Source: Agromyces bauzanensis
GTDB taxonomy: Bacteria > Actinomycetota > Actinomycetes > Actinomycetales > Microbacteriaceae
DNA: 64,000 nt
Assembly (NCBI RefSeq): GCF_014645655.1
Contig: NZ_BMMD01000008.1
Coordinates: 96,171-160,170, forward strand
Reading direction: 5' to 3'
Of this stretch, positions 36,006 through 45,725 are shown piece by piece. Under the pieces are notes generated by a model. It saw only the letters and a program-made list of their open reading frames with translations, made no database searches and was not told where the DNA came from. Every line of letters begins with the position of its first letter. The first letter of the stretch is position 1. Both the position numbers and the translations under genes were made by a program.

Positions 36006-37673
36006 TCAGCCCCGGGCGATGGCGCGTCCGGCCGCACGGCCGGTGAAGAGGCATCCGCCGAGGAAGGTGCCCTCGAGCGAGCGATACCCGTGCATGCCGC
36101 CGCCGCCGAAGCCCGCGGCCTCGCCGACCGCGTAGAGGCCGGGCACCGGAGTGCCCTCGGCGCCCAGAGCACGAGAGGCGAGGTCGGTCTGGATGCCGCC
36201 GAGGGTCTTGCGCGTGAGGAGGTGCAGCTTCACGGCGATGAGCGGACCCGCCTTCGGATCGAGGATTCGGTGCGGCGTCGCGACCCGGATGAGCTTGTCG
36301 CCGCGGTACCTGCGCGCACCGCGCACGGCGATGAGCTGGAGGTCCTTCGAGAACTCGTTGTCGAGCTCGCGGTCGCGGGCGACGATCTCGCGCTCGATGT
36401 TCTCGGTGTCGAGCGGCACGTCGGGGGAGAGGGCGCGCATGCCGTCGAAGAGCTCAGGCAGGGTGTCGGCGACCACGAAGTCGACCCCGTGCTCCTTGAA
36501 CGCCTCGACAGGGCCGGGCGCCCCGGAGCCGAGGCGGTCGGCGAGGAGCTTGAGGTCCCTGCCGGTGAGGTCGGGGTTCTGCTCGCTGCCCGAGAGCGCG
36601 AACTCCTTCTCGATGATCTTCTGGGTGAGCACGAACCACGAGTGTGCGTGGCCGGTCGCGACGATGTGCTCGAGCGTTCCCAGCGTGTCGAACCCGGGGA
36701 AGAGCGGCGCGGGCAGCCGACGTCCCTCGGCGTCGAACCACAGCGACGACGGGCCGGGCAGGATGCGGATGCCGTGCAGGGGCCACACGGAGTCCCAGTT
36801 CGCGATGCCCTCGGTGTAGTGCCACATGCGGTCGAGGTTCACGAGCCGCGCGCCGGCCTGCTCCGCGATGCCGAGCATCCGCCCGTCGACATGCGCCGGC
36901 ACCCCCGAGAGCATCGCCGTCGGTGCCGTCCCCATGCGCTCGGGCCAGTACTGCCGAACGAGGTCGTGGTCACCGCCGATGCCACCGGAGGCCACGACCA
37001 CCGCCGCGGCGCGCAGCTCGAACTCGCCCGCGGCGTCGCGGTTGCTGGGCTCGCCGCGCTTCGCCGGGTCGTCGGCGAGCACCGTGCCGCGCACGCCGAC
37101 CACGGCGCCCGAATCGACGACGAGCTCGTCGACGCGGTGCCGGTGCCGGAGCTCGACGAGCCCCGCGGCGGCGCCGGCCTGCACGCGCGCGATGAACGGG
37201 GCGAGCACGCCGGGCCCGGTGCCCCACGTGATGTGGAAACGCGGCACCGAGTTGCCGTGGCCGATCGCACCGTAGCCCCCGCGTTCGGCCCAGCCCACGA
37301 CGGGGAAGAGACGCACGCCCTTCTCGCGCAGCCAGGCGCGCTTCTCGCCGGCGGCGAACTCGAGGTAGGCCTCTGCCCAGCGGCGACCCCACTCGTCCTC
37401 GTCGCGGTCGAAGCCGGCGGTGCCGGCCCAGTCCTGCCGGGCGAGTTCCAGCGAGTCGTGCACACCCATGCGCCGCTGCTCGGGCGAGTCGACGAGGAAC
37501 AGGCCGCCGAACGACCACCAGGCCTGCCCGCCGAGGCTCGCCTCGGGCTCCTGGTCGACGATCACGACGTGCTTTCCGGCGTCGACGAGCTCGGCGGCCG
37601 CGACGAGGCCGGAGAGGCCGGCCCCGACGATGATCGCGTCGGATTCGGTGCGGGGTGCGGGGGAGGCGGCCAC
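36006..37673 (-). CDS. FAD-binding dehydrogenase (fumarate reductase/3-ketosteroid dehydrogenase-like)
   Basis: The 555-residue flavoprotein begins with the Rossmann motif IIVGAGLSGLVAAAEL (about 14-29) and ends with GLYAVGEAAGFGGGGMHGYRSLEGTFLGG, the FAD-binding end of the fumarate reductase/KsdD superfamily. It matches a group annotated only as FAD-binding dehydrogenase; the substrate is unknown, and a steroid role is not supported by context. GTG 37673 has AAGGAG upstream. The globin gene lies 81 bases upstream on the same strand. Confidence 0.87.
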   Translation of the reverse strand: MAASPAPRTESDAIIVGAGLSGLVAAAELVDAGKHVVIVDQEPEASLGGQAWWSFGGLFLVDSPEQRRMGVHDSLELARQDWAGTAGFDRDEDEWGRRWAEAYLEFAAGEKRAWLREKGVRLFPVVGWAERGGYGAIGHGNSVPRFHITWGTGPGVLAPFIARVQAGAAAGLVELRHRHRVDELVVDSGAVVGVRGTVLADDPAKRGEPSNRDAAGEFELRAAAVVVASGGIGGDHDLVRQYWPERMGTAPTAMLSGVPAHVDGRMLGIAEQAGARLVNLDRMWHYTEGIANWDSVWPLHGIRILPGPSSLWFDAEGRRLPAPLFPGFDTLGTLEHIVATGHAHSWFVLTQKIIEKEFALSGSEQNPDLTGRDLKLLADRLGSGAPGPVEAFKEHGVDFVVADTLPELFDGMRALSPDVPLDTENIEREIVARDRELDNEFSKDLQLIAVRGARRYRGDKLIRVATPHRILDPKAGPLIAVKLHLLTRKTLGGIQTDLASRALGAEGTPVPGLYAVGEAAGFGGGGMHGYRSLEGTFLGGCLFTGRAAGRAIARG

Positions 37674-37754
37674 GTGGACTCCTTCGTCTCGGGTGGGGCG
37701 GCGGGGCGGGGCAGGCGGGTGGTGCAGCGGCAGCGGATGCTGCGGGGTCGGAGT

Positions 37755-38150
37755 TCAGTCCTCGAACGTGTTGACCATCGCGAACGCGGCCCGCTGCAGG
37801 TAGTCCCAGAGGGTCTCCTCGGCGAGCGGCGGGAGCTCGAGCGAGTCGAGGGCCCGGCGCATGTGTGCGAGCCAGCGGTCGCGGGCGTCGGGGTTCACCT
37901 TGAACGGCTGATGACGCAGGCGCAGCCGCGGGTGCCCGCGCTGCTCGCTGTAGGTGCCCGGTCCGCCCCAGTACTGCTCGAGGAACCCCGTGAGACGCTC
38001 GGCGGCGGGCCCGAGGTCCTCCTCGGGGTACATGGGGCGCAGCACCGGGTCGTCGGCGACACCGCGGTAGAACTCGGCCACGAGCCGTTCGAACGTGGCG
38101 CGCCCGCCGACGGTCTCGTAGAACGAGGGCCCGAATGCGGCATCCGTCAT
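37755..38150 (-). CDS. glbO: Truncated haemoglobin, group II (trHbO type)
   Basis: The 131-residue protein is a 2-on-2 globin that binds oxygen and helps against nitrosative and oxidative stress. It has SFYETVGGRATFERLVAEFY, the glycine motif, Tyr and Trp contacts around YWGGPGTYSEQRGHPRLR, the proximal histidine in RLRHQPF, and RWLAHM for the G-helix Trp. ATG 38150 overlaps the mscS-like stop by 4 bases, so they are translationally coupled, an arrangement seen in other actinobacteria. Confidence 0.92.
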   Translation of the reverse strand: MTDAAFGPSFYETVGGRATFERLVAEFYRGVADDPVLRPMYPEEDLGPAAERLTGFLEQYWGGPGTYSEQRGHPRLRLRHQPFKVNPDARDRWLAHMRRALDSLELPPLAEETLWDYLQRAAFAMVNTFED

Positions 38151-39220
38151 GGTGTGTCTCCCGTGGTGGGTGGTGTGGGCGCGCGAGGCGCCCGGTTCTT
38201 CTTCGCGGCGCGTGCCGAGGCGTCCTCGACCGTCGGGTTGGGCGCGGTCTTCGGCGGTTTCGCGCCCTTGACGCGGGTGGCGCCGTCGAACCCGGAGAGC
38301 ACGACGCTCGACAGGCTCGGCAGCTTCACGTCCATGGCGTCGAGCGTACGCTTCAGGCGCATGCGCAACTCGCGCGCGACGTCGTCCTTCGACGAGGTGC
38401 GCACCTTCATGACGATGCGGATCACCATCGCGTCGTTCGAGATCGATTCCAGCCCCCACACCTCGGGCTTCTCGAGGATGCGCGAGCGCCACTTGCCCGA
38501 CTGCGAGAGCTCGACGGCCGTGCGCAACATCTCGGCCTCGACGGCGTCGACGTCGGCGTCGTAGGGTACCGCGAGGTCGAGGATGACGCGGGCCCAGCCC
38601 TGCGACATGTTGCCGACGCGCAGGATCTCGCCGTTGCGCACGAACCACAGCGTGCCGTTCACGTCGCGAACCTTGGTGATGCGGATCTGCACGTCTTCGA
38701 CGATGCCCGTCGCCGGGCCGAGGTCGACGACGTCGCCGACGCCGAGCTGGTCCTCGCCCACCATGAACAGGCCGTTCAGCACGTCCTTCACGATGTTCTG
38801 CGCGCCGAAGCCGAGGCCGGCGCCGATCGCGGCCGACAGGAGCGCGAAGGAGCCGAGGATGCTCGGATCGATGACGTTCACGATCAGGAGCGTCAAGATG
38901 ATGACGAGCGTCACGTTCACGACGTTCCGCAGCAGCGAACCGAGCGTGCGGGTGCGCTGCACGATCCGCACCGCCGCGAGCGGTGAGGCCTGCAGAGCCT
39001 GCGTGTCGGTTACCTGCTGCTTCTGCTTCACGCCGGTCACGATGCGCGTGACGACGCGCTCGATCACGAAGTGCAGCACCCAGCTGACGAGGAACGCGAC
39101 CGCGATGATCAGGGCGATCGCCACCAGCTTGCCGACGATCGAGCCCCACGGGGTCGCCCAGAATGCGTCGAGTTGCTCCCACAGGGTGGTCTCGTCGGGG
39201 GCGGGCTCGAATCGGAGCAT
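38147..39220 (-). CDS. Small-conductance mechanosensitive channel, MscS family
   Basis: The 357-residue protein has three membrane helices (about 30-50, 98-118, 122-140), the pore helix FALLSAAIGAGLGFGAQNIVKDVLNG and the cytoplasmic beta domain with DVVDLGPATGIVEDVQIRITKVRD. It opens on membrane stretch to release solutes during osmotic downshock. The C-terminal 50 residues are Pro/Lys/Ala-rich and not part of the family core. It is the first gene of a pair with the globin. Confidence 0.9.
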   Translation of the reverse strand: MLRFEPAPDETTLWEQLDAFWATPWGSIVGKLVAIALIIAVAFLVSWVLHFVIERVVTRIVTGVKQKQQVTDTQALQASPLAAVRIVQRTRTLGSLLRNVVNVTLVIILTLLIVNVIDPSILGSFALLSAAIGAGLGFGAQNIVKDVLNGLFMVGEDQLGVGDVVDLGPATGIVEDVQIRITKVRDVNGTLWFVRNGEILRVGNMSQGWARVILDLAVPYDADVDAVEAEMLRTAVELSQSGKWRSRILEKPEVWGLESISNDAMVIRIVMKVRTSSKDDVARELRMRLKRTLDAMDVKLPSLSSVVLSGFDGATRVKGAKPPKTAPNPTVEDASARAAKKNRAPRAPTPPTTGDTP

Positions 39221-39231
39221 GGTTCGACAGT

Positions 39232-41802
39232 CTACTCAGCGGCGCCCGTGAGGTCGTCGGCATCCCGCTCACGCGCCGCCAGGGCCCGCTCGAGCTCGTC
39301 GAGCTGCTCCGACACGAGGCGGTGCAGCGGTGCCGGCCCGGGGTTCGCGTCGAGCCACGAACGCGCCATGGCCGCGAGCTCCTCGTCGACGAGCGGCGAC
39401 GGGAAGAGTCGCGACACGACGAGGGAGGCCATGGTGAAGCTCCGGGTCGCCCACACGTCCTGCAGCATCGCGAAGTAGTCCGTCGCCGTCGAGGCGAGCA
39501 GCTCGGGCAGCGTCGTGCGCCGCCAGCCCTCGGCGATCGCACGGGCCAGGTCGTTCGGGAGGCCCGTGTCGGTCGCGACGCGCCGCCACGCGGCATCCTT
39601 CACCGCCTGGTCGGGGCGCGCGGCGCGCGCGGTCTCGGCCAGCTGGCGCCCCTTCGCGGTGTCGTCGAGTTCGAGCGCGCCGTCGATCTCGGCGTCGGAT
39701 GCCGCACCGAGGGCGGCGCGCGCGATCACGAGCTCCCACCGCAGGTCGAGGTCGACCTCGAGTCCGGCCAGCTTGATCGAGCCGTCGAGGAGGCTCCCGA
39801 GCACATCGGCGTGCGCCTGGCTCGCGGCGATGCGCGTGAACGCCTTGACGAACTGCAGCTGCGCGTCGGATCCGGTGCCCGCCAGCTCGGCGAGCGCCCA
39901 CACGGCATCACCGGCCTCGACCGAGAGCGCGTCGCGATGATCGACGGCGAGGTAGCGCGAGAGGGCGAGCTCGAGCCGGCCGAGCGTGAGGCCACGCGCC
40001 GCCGATTGCGTCTCGTGGCCGATGCTGCCGAGCACCAGCCGCACGAAGTCGCCTGCGGGCAGCTCCGCGTCGCGCACGGCGTCCCACGCCGAGCCGAGCA
40101 CGACCGCCCGCGCGACGGGGTCGGGGAGGTCCGCGAGCTGCGCCACGGCCGTGGCGAACGACGGGTCGTCGAGCCGCACCTTCGCATAGGTGAGGTCGTC
40201 GTCGTTGACGAGCAGCAGGTCGGGGCGGGCGAGCCCGACGAGCTCGCGCACGTCGGTCGACGCGCCGGCCACGTCGAGCTCGATGCGGTGCGTGCGCACG
40301 AGCGCGCCGTGCTCGTCACCCGAGTAGCAGCCGATCGCGAGCCGATGGGGGCGGAGGATCGGATGCGTCGGGGCCGCCGACTGCTCGACGCGAGTCGCGG
40401 TGATCGTGCCCGAGGCATCCGTCTCCACGATCGCCCGCAGGGTGTTCACGCCCGCGGCCTCGAGCCACAGCTCCGACCAGCGGGTGAGGTCGCGCCCGCT
40501 CGCCCGCTCGAGTTCGTCGAGGAGATCGCGCAGCGTGGCGTTGCCGCCCGCGTACGCCGTGAGGTACGCGCCCACGCCGCGCTGGAAGGCGTCCAGCCCC
40601 ACCCACGCGACCAACTGCTTCAGCACCGACGCGCCCTTGTCGTAGGTGATCTTGTCGAAGTTCACCTCGACGTCGGCGAGGTCGCGGATCTCGGCGACGA
40701 CGGGGTGCGTCGAGGGCAGCTGGTCCTGCTCAGCCGCGTGCGTCTTCTCGTCGCTCGCGAACGTGGCCCACACGCCCGTGAACTCGGTGACCGCGGCCGT
40801 GGCGAGGGTCGACGCCCACGTGGCGAACGACTCGTTGAGCCAGAGGTCGTTCCACCACTTCATCGTCACGGAGTTGCCGAACCACATGTGGCTGAGCTCG
40901 TGCAGCACGACGATCGTGCGCTGCTCGCGGCGGGCGTCCGAGACGCGCGCCCGGAACAGGTAGCTCTCGTTGAAGGTGACCGCGCCGACGTTCTCCATGG
41001 CGCCCCAGTTGTACTCGGGCACGAAGACCTGGTCGTACTTTCCGTACGGGTAGGGCACGCCGAACGTGGTCTCGTAGAACTCGAGTCCGGACTGTACCGT
41101 CTCGAACATGACGTCGGGCTCGGCGTACTGCGCGAGCGAGGCACGCGTGAAGAGCCCGAGCGGCACGTCGCGTCCGTCGACGCTGCGCGCCGAGCCGTGC
41201 CAGGCCGCGTACGGCCCGGCGATGATGGCGACGATGTAGCTCGAGATCACGGGTCCGGGCTCGAACGACCAGGTGGCGGATGCCGCGCCTGGCGCGCGCT
41301 CGGGGTCGGGGGCGGGCGCGTTGCTCAGCACGCTCCAGTGCGCCGGTGCGGTCACCGTGAAGCGCACCGACGCCTTGAGGTCGGGCTGGTCGAACACTGC
41401 GAAGACGCGATTCGCCTCCGCCACGGCGAACTCGGTGTACAGGTAGGTCTCGCCGTCGACGGGGTCGACGAAACGATGCAGGCCCTCGCCCGTGTTCGTG
41501 TACCGGGCGTCGGCGACGACGTGCACCTCGTTCTCGGCGGCGAGGTCGTCGAGCCGGATGCGCGTGCCGTCGCTCACGGCGGCCGGGTCGAGCGGCCGGC
41601 CGTTCAGGGTCAGTTCGTGGATGGCGTCCGTGCACGCCTCGATGAAGGTCGAGCCGCCCGCGACCGCGGTGAACCGCGCGACCGTCTCGCTGCGGAACGT
41701 CTCCCCGCCTCGGGCGAGGTCGAGGGCGACCTCGTACGACGGGGCGCGCACGACGGCGGCGCGCTCCACCGCCTCGAGGCGCGTGAGGTTGGCAGCAGGC
41801 AT
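39232..41802 (-). CDS. pepN: Aminopeptidase N, first paralogue
   Basis: The M1 zinc aminopeptidase removes N-terminal residues from peptides in the cytoplasm. The 856-residue protein has the exopeptidase motif WGAMENVGAVTF (near 265), the zinc site HELSHMWFG followed 18 residues on by the Glu of NESFATW (about 300-325), and the C-terminal ERAP1-like helical domain. It begins NLTRLEAVERAA like Streptomyces PepN. A very similar gene lies just upstream on the same strand (42076-44640), with a dead gene fragment between. ATG 41802 has a GAAGGG site about 10 nt upstream. Confidence 0.94.
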   Translation of the reverse strand: MPAANLTRLEAVERAAVVRAPSYEVALDLARGGETFRSETVARFTAVAGGSTFIEACTDAIHELTLNGRPLDPAAVSDGTRIRLDDLAAENEVHVVADARYTNTGEGLHRFVDPVDGETYLYTEFAVAEANRVFAVFDQPDLKASVRFTVTAPAHWSVLSNAPAPDPERAPGAASATWSFEPGPVISSYIVAIIAGPYAAWHGSARSVDGRDVPLGLFTRASLAQYAEPDVMFETVQSGLEFYETTFGVPYPYGKYDQVFVPEYNWGAMENVGAVTFNESYLFRARVSDARREQRTIVVLHELSHMWFGNSVTMKWWNDLWLNESFATWASTLATAAVTEFTGVWATFASDEKTHAAEQDQLPSTHPVVAEIRDLADVEVNFDKITYDKGASVLKQLVAWVGLDAFQRGVGAYLTAYAGGNATLRDLLDELERASGRDLTRWSELWLEAAGVNTLRAIVETDASGTITATRVEQSAAPTHPILRPHRLAIGCYSGDEHGALVRTHRIELDVAGASTDVRELVGLARPDLLLVNDDDLTYAKVRLDDPSFATAVAQLADLPDPVARAVVLGSAWDAVRDAELPAGDFVRLVLGSIGHETQSAARGLTLGRLELALSRYLAVDHRDALSVEAGDAVWALAELAGTGSDAQLQFVKAFTRIAASQAHADVLGSLLDGSIKLAGLEVDLDLRWELVIARAALGAASDAEIDGALELDDTAKGRQLAETARAARPDQAVKDAAWRRVATDTGLPNDLARAIAEGWRRTTLPELLASTATDYFAMLQDVWATRSFTMASLVVSRLFPSPLVDEELAAMARSWLDANPGPAPLHRLVSEQLDELERALAARERDADDLTGAAE

Positions 41803-41908
41803 GGAGGAACCCTTCGAGTGATGTGCCCGGCCAGCCTACCGACGGTCGCCGGTCGGACCCGCCGACATGAGGCCGTGCTCGTTGGCGAGGATCTCGAGAT
41901 GCACGCGA

Positions 41909-42001
41909 TCAGGTGACGCGTCCCGGGTGCACGGTGAAGCCGAGTCCGTCGACGGCGGTCTTGGCGCCGTAGCGCTTGGCGAGTCCTTCTGCGGTGATCA
42001 T
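41909..42001 (-). pseudogene. Truncated ABC-transporter ATPase (N-terminal 30 residues only)
   Basis: The minus strand reads MITAEGLAKRYGAKTAVDGL then GFTVHPGRVT and stops at TGA. This is the classical start of an ABC-2 export ATPase, which would continue with the Walker A loop directly after PGRVT. Everything from the P-loop on is gone. After the stop a short open stretch (VHLEILANEHGLMSAG, 41902-41840) may be another relic. It separates the two aminopeptidase genes. Confidence 0.7.
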
Positions 42002-42075
42002 GTCTTCGACGCCACGGATGCCGCGTCCGCCGCGAATCGGACGGTGGCATGGTTGCCCCGTGAAGGCCGGTCGGG

Positions 42076-44640
42076 CTACTGCTGCGCGTCGCGCTCCTGC
42101 GCGGCGAGCGCCCGGTCGATGCCCGCCAGCCGCTCGACCACGAGGCGACGCAGGGCCGGGACGTCGGGGTGCGAGTCGAGCCAGGCGCGGCTGGCGTCGG
42201 CGAGGGCGCGGTTCGCGAGCGGCGACGGGTAGAGACCGTCGACGAGCTTCTCGGCGATGGCGTAGCTGCGCTCGTCCCACACGCGCTCGAGCATCGCGAA
42301 GTATCGGTCGACGAATGCCTCGAGGAGGGCGGGGTCGCTCGCCCGAAGGAAGCCCTCGGCGGTCTCGCGCACGATCGTGTTCGTCGCCGTGTCGACGTCG
42401 ACGAGCGACGACCAGGCCCGTTCCTTCGCCTCCAGCGTCTGGATGGCGGCGCGGGCATTCGCGGCCGACTGCTGCCCGGTGGCGGTGTTGTCGGTGGCGA
42501 GGCGTGCATCGATCTCGGCATCGCCCGCTCGGCCCGCGGCGACGAGCGCGATGAGCAGCTCCCAGCCGAGGTCGGTGTCGATCTCGAGGCCCTCGAGGCG
42601 GAGCGACCCGTCATGCAGCGCCTCGAGCTCGTCGACGTGGCTGCCGGCCTCGGCGAGACCCGCGAAGTTCGTGACGAACTGGAACTGCGCGTCGCTGCCG
42701 GGCTCGGCCTCCTGGGCGAGTCGCCAGAACCCGTCGGAGAGGCTGCGGCGCGCCTCGGCGCGGCGCTCGGGGGCGGTGTAGGCGCTCGCGGCGAGCACGG
42801 CGTTCGCGAGCACGATGCGCAGCGTCGTCGACTCGGTCTCGCTCGCGATGTTGCCGAGCACGAGGGCGAGGTAGTCGCTTGCGCGGGTCTCGGCGTCGCG
42901 CGTGGCATCCCAGACCGAACTCCACACGAGGGCTCGCGCGAGCGGGTCGGCGATCTCGGAGAGGTTGGCGAGGGCGACGCCGTGCGAGGGCTCGTCGAGC
43001 CGGATCTTGGCGTAGGCGAGGTCGTCGTCGTTGAGCAGCACGAGGTCGGGCCGCGCGAGGCCGATCAGCTCGGGCACGGAGGTGCGCTCGTCGGCCACGT
43101 CGAGCTCGACCCGGTGGTCGCGCATGAGCTTGCCGTCGTGCAGGTTGTAGAACCCGATGGCTAGGCGGTGCGGGCGGATCGTCGGGTGCTCCTCGATGGC
43201 GGACTGCAGCACCGAGAACGAGGTGATCGTGCCCGTGTCATCCGACTCGAGCTCGGGGCGCAGCGTGTTGACGCCTGCGGTCTCGAGCCACAGGCCCGAC
43301 CAGTCGGAGAGGTCGCGTCCGCTCGCGACCTCGAGCTCGGCGAGCAGGTCGGCGAGGGTCGTGTTGCCCCACGCGTGCTTCTGGAAGTACGCGGACACGC
43401 CCGCGAAGAACGCATCGACGCCCACCCAGGCGACCAGCTGCTTCAGCACCGAGCCGCCCTTCGCGTAGGTGATGCCGTCGAAGTTGACCTGCACGTCCTC
43501 GAGGTCGTTGATGGTGGCGACCACCGGATGCGTGGACGGGAGCTGGTCCTGACGGTACGCCCAGCTCTTCTCCATCGCGTTGAAGGTCGTCCACGCCTCC
43601 GTCCACTCGGTGGCCTCGGCCGCGGCGATGGTGGATGCCCACTCGGCGAACGACTCGTTGAGCCACAGGTCGTTCCACCACTTCATGGTGACGAGGTCGC
43701 CGAACCACATGTGGGCGAGTTCGTGGAGGATCGTGACGACGCGGCGCTCGCGCACGGCGTCGGCCACCTTCGACCGGAACACGTAGGACTCGGTGAACGT
43801 CACCGCGCCCGCGTTCTCCATGGCGCCGGCGTTGTACTCGGGCACGAACAGCTGGTCGTACTTCGCGAACGGGTAGGGCACGCCGAACTTGCGCTCGAAG
43901 TACTCGAAGCCCTGCTTCGTCTTCTCGAAGACGTAGTCGGCGTCGAGGAACTCGGAGAGGGTCTTGCGGCTGAACACGCCGAGCGGGATGACGCGGCCGT
44001 CGGCCGACGTGAGCTCGTCGCGCACCACGGCGTAGGGGCCCGCGATCAGGGCCGTGATATAGCTCGAGATGCGGGGCGTCGGCTCGAACGCCCAGGTCTT
44101 CGCGGGGGCGTCACTGCCGTCACCGGCGACGGCGTCGACCGGCTCGGGCGTGGGCGAGTTGGAGACCACCTCCCAGTGCGCGGGGGCGGTCACCGTGAAC
44201 CGGAACGAGGCTTTGAGGTCGGGCTGCTCGAACACCGCGAACATGCGGCGCGAGTCGGGCACCTCGAACTGAGTGTAGAGGTACGCCTCGCCGTCGACGG
44301 GATCGACGAACCGGTGCAGGCCCTCACCGGTATGCATGTAGCGGCCGTCGGCGACGACGACGAGCTCGTTCTCGGCGGCGAGGTTCGGCAGCTGGATGCG
44401 CACGCCGTCGCTCACCTCGGCCGGGTCGAGGGCCACGCCGTTCAGCGTGACCGAGTGCACCGCGGCGATGATCGCATCGATGAACGTGGAGGCGCCCTCG
44501 GCTGCGGCGAACCGCACCGTGGAGGTGCTCCGGAACACGTCGGGGCCGGCCGTCACGTCGAGCACGACGTCGTAGTCGTGCACCGTGACGAGCGCGGCGC
44601 GCTCCTCGGCTTCGAGCCTCGTGAGGTTCTCTCCTGGCAA
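42076..44640 (-). CDS. pepN: Aminopeptidase N, second paralogue
   Basis: This 854-residue M1 aminopeptidase has the same layout as the preceding copy, with AGAMENAGAVTF, HELAHMWFG and NESFAEW; the zinc and exopeptidase residues are complete. The two paralogues share long runs in the catalytic domain but differ in the C-terminal half, so they are not a recent copy; different substrate ranges are likely. The start is TTG 44640, preceded by GAGAGGAAG. It lies divergent from the DUF2332 gene. Confidence 0.94.
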   Translation of the reverse strand: MPGENLTRLEAEERAALVTVHDYDVVLDVTAGPDVFRSTSTVRFAAAEGASTFIDAIIAAVHSVTLNGVALDPAEVSDGVRIQLPNLAAENELVVVADGRYMHTGEGLHRFVDPVDGEAYLYTQFEVPDSRRMFAVFEQPDLKASFRFTVTAPAHWEVVSNSPTPEPVDAVAGDGSDAPAKTWAFEPTPRISSYITALIAGPYAVVRDELTSADGRVIPLGVFSRKTLSEFLDADYVFEKTKQGFEYFERKFGVPYPFAKYDQLFVPEYNAGAMENAGAVTFTESYVFRSKVADAVRERRVVTILHELAHMWFGDLVTMKWWNDLWLNESFAEWASTIAAAEATEWTEAWTTFNAMEKSWAYRQDQLPSTHPVVATINDLEDVQVNFDGITYAKGGSVLKQLVAWVGVDAFFAGVSAYFQKHAWGNTTLADLLAELEVASGRDLSDWSGLWLETAGVNTLRPELESDDTGTITSFSVLQSAIEEHPTIRPHRLAIGFYNLHDGKLMRDHRVELDVADERTSVPELIGLARPDLVLLNDDDLAYAKIRLDEPSHGVALANLSEIADPLARALVWSSVWDATRDAETRASDYLALVLGNIASETESTTLRIVLANAVLAASAYTAPERRAEARRSLSDGFWRLAQEAEPGSDAQFQFVTNFAGLAEAGSHVDELEALHDGSLRLEGLEIDTDLGWELLIALVAAGRAGDAEIDARLATDNTATGQQSAANARAAIQTLEAKERAWSSLVDVDTATNTIVRETAEGFLRASDPALLEAFVDRYFAMLERVWDERSYAIAEKLVDGLYPSPLANRALADASRAWLDSHPDVPALRRLVVERLAGIDRALAAQERDAQQ

Positions 44641-44729
44641 CTTGGTCTTCCTCTCAAGTGAGCGTTGGGTGGGCGCTCGTGGCGCGTCGCACGATTGACC
44701 AGCCTAGTCCTCGGGCCTACCGTGACGAC

Positions 44730-45716
44730 ATGAGTATGAGCGTCGATTCCGGTGCCCCGACCGCCGAACGGTACCGGGTGTTCGCCGACGTCGAGGCGCA
44801 CGGCATGTCGGCCGCCTATGAGACGTGGGCGCTCGGCGTCGCCGGCGATCCCGGCACGATCGCGCTCATCGACGAGCTGCCGTCGCCGAAGCGCCAGCCG
44901 AACCTCGTGTTCTCGGCCGCCCGGTGCCAGGGCGCGCCGATGGGGCCATATCACGTGTTCCGCGAGTGGCTGCGCGCGCACTGGGTCGAGGTGCGGGCGA
45001 CGGCTCTCACGCACGCCACGCAGACCAACGAGGCGGCAAGGTGCGCGTTGCACGTGCCCGCGCTCGCGGGACCCGAGGGCCCGATCGCGCTGCTCGAGGT
45101 CGGGGCATCCGCGGGTCTGTGCCTCTACCCCGATCGGTACAGCTACCGCTATGGCGGGCACCCGCAGCTCGACCCCGCCACCGGTCCCAGCCCGGTGGTG
45201 ATCGACTGCACGGCGAGCGGACCGGTGCCGGTGCCCGACCGCCTGCCCGAGGTCGTCTGGCGCGGCGGCATCGACCTGAACCCGCTCGACGTGCGCCATC
45301 CCGACGACCTGGCGTGGCTCGACGCGCTCGTGTGGCCAGAGCACGACGACCGCAGGGCTCGCCTTCGAGCGGCGGCCGCCATCGTCGCGGCGGACCCGCC
45401 GCGCATCGTGACGGGCGACCTGAACGACCGGCTCGTCGCGCTCACCGCCGAGCTTCCCGACGGCGCGACCCTCGTGGTCTTCCACACCGTCGTGCTGATG
45501 TACCTCGACCAGCCCGAGCGCGACCGGTTCGCCGAGACGGTGCAGGCGCTTCCGGGTCACTGGCTGTCGGTCGAACCGCGCTCGGTGCTCCCGGCGATCC
45601 GGGTGCGCGACGACGTGCCGAACGACGGCTCCGACCTCGTGCTCGCGCTCGACGGGGTACAGCTCGCGTGGGCGCAGCCGCACGGACGCGCCATCCGGTG
45701 GGTGCCGGATCCCTAG
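44730..45716 (+). CDS. DUF2332 family protein
   Basis: The 328-residue cytoplasmic protein matches the DUF2332 family: YRVFADVEAHGMSAAYETWA near the start, QPNLVFSAARCQGAP, IALLEVGASAGLCLYPDRY (a methyltransferase-like glycine motif near 130) and TLVVFHTVVLMYL. The glycine motif hints at a SAM-binding fold, but the function is unknown. ATG 44730 or 44736 are both possible. The stop codon TAG is also the first half of the next gene's -10 box. Confidence 0.82.
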   Translation: MSMSVDSGAPTAERYRVFADVEAHGMSAAYETWALGVAGDPGTIALIDELPSPKRQPNLVFSAARCQGAPMGPYHVFREWLRAHWVEVRATALTHATQTNEAARCALHVPALAGPEGPIALLEVGASAGLCLYPDRYSYRYGGHPQLDPATGPSPVVIDCTASGPVPVPDRLPEVVWRGGIDLNPLDVRHPDDLAWLDALVWPEHDDRRARLRAAAAIVAADPPRIVTGDLNDRLVALTAELPDGATLVVFHTVVLMYLDQPERDRFAETVQALPGHWLSVEPRSVLPAIRVRDDVPNDGSDLVLALDGVQLAWAQPHGRAIRWVPDP

Positions 45717-45719
45717 ACT
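45714..45719 (+). promoter_or_regulatory. -10 box of rpiB overlapping a stop codon
   Basis: TAGACT starts with the TAG stop of the DUF2332 gene and ends 6 nt before the rpiB ATG; a leaderless rpiB transcript is predicted. Confidence 0.55.
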
Positions 45720-45725
45720 TGGCGC

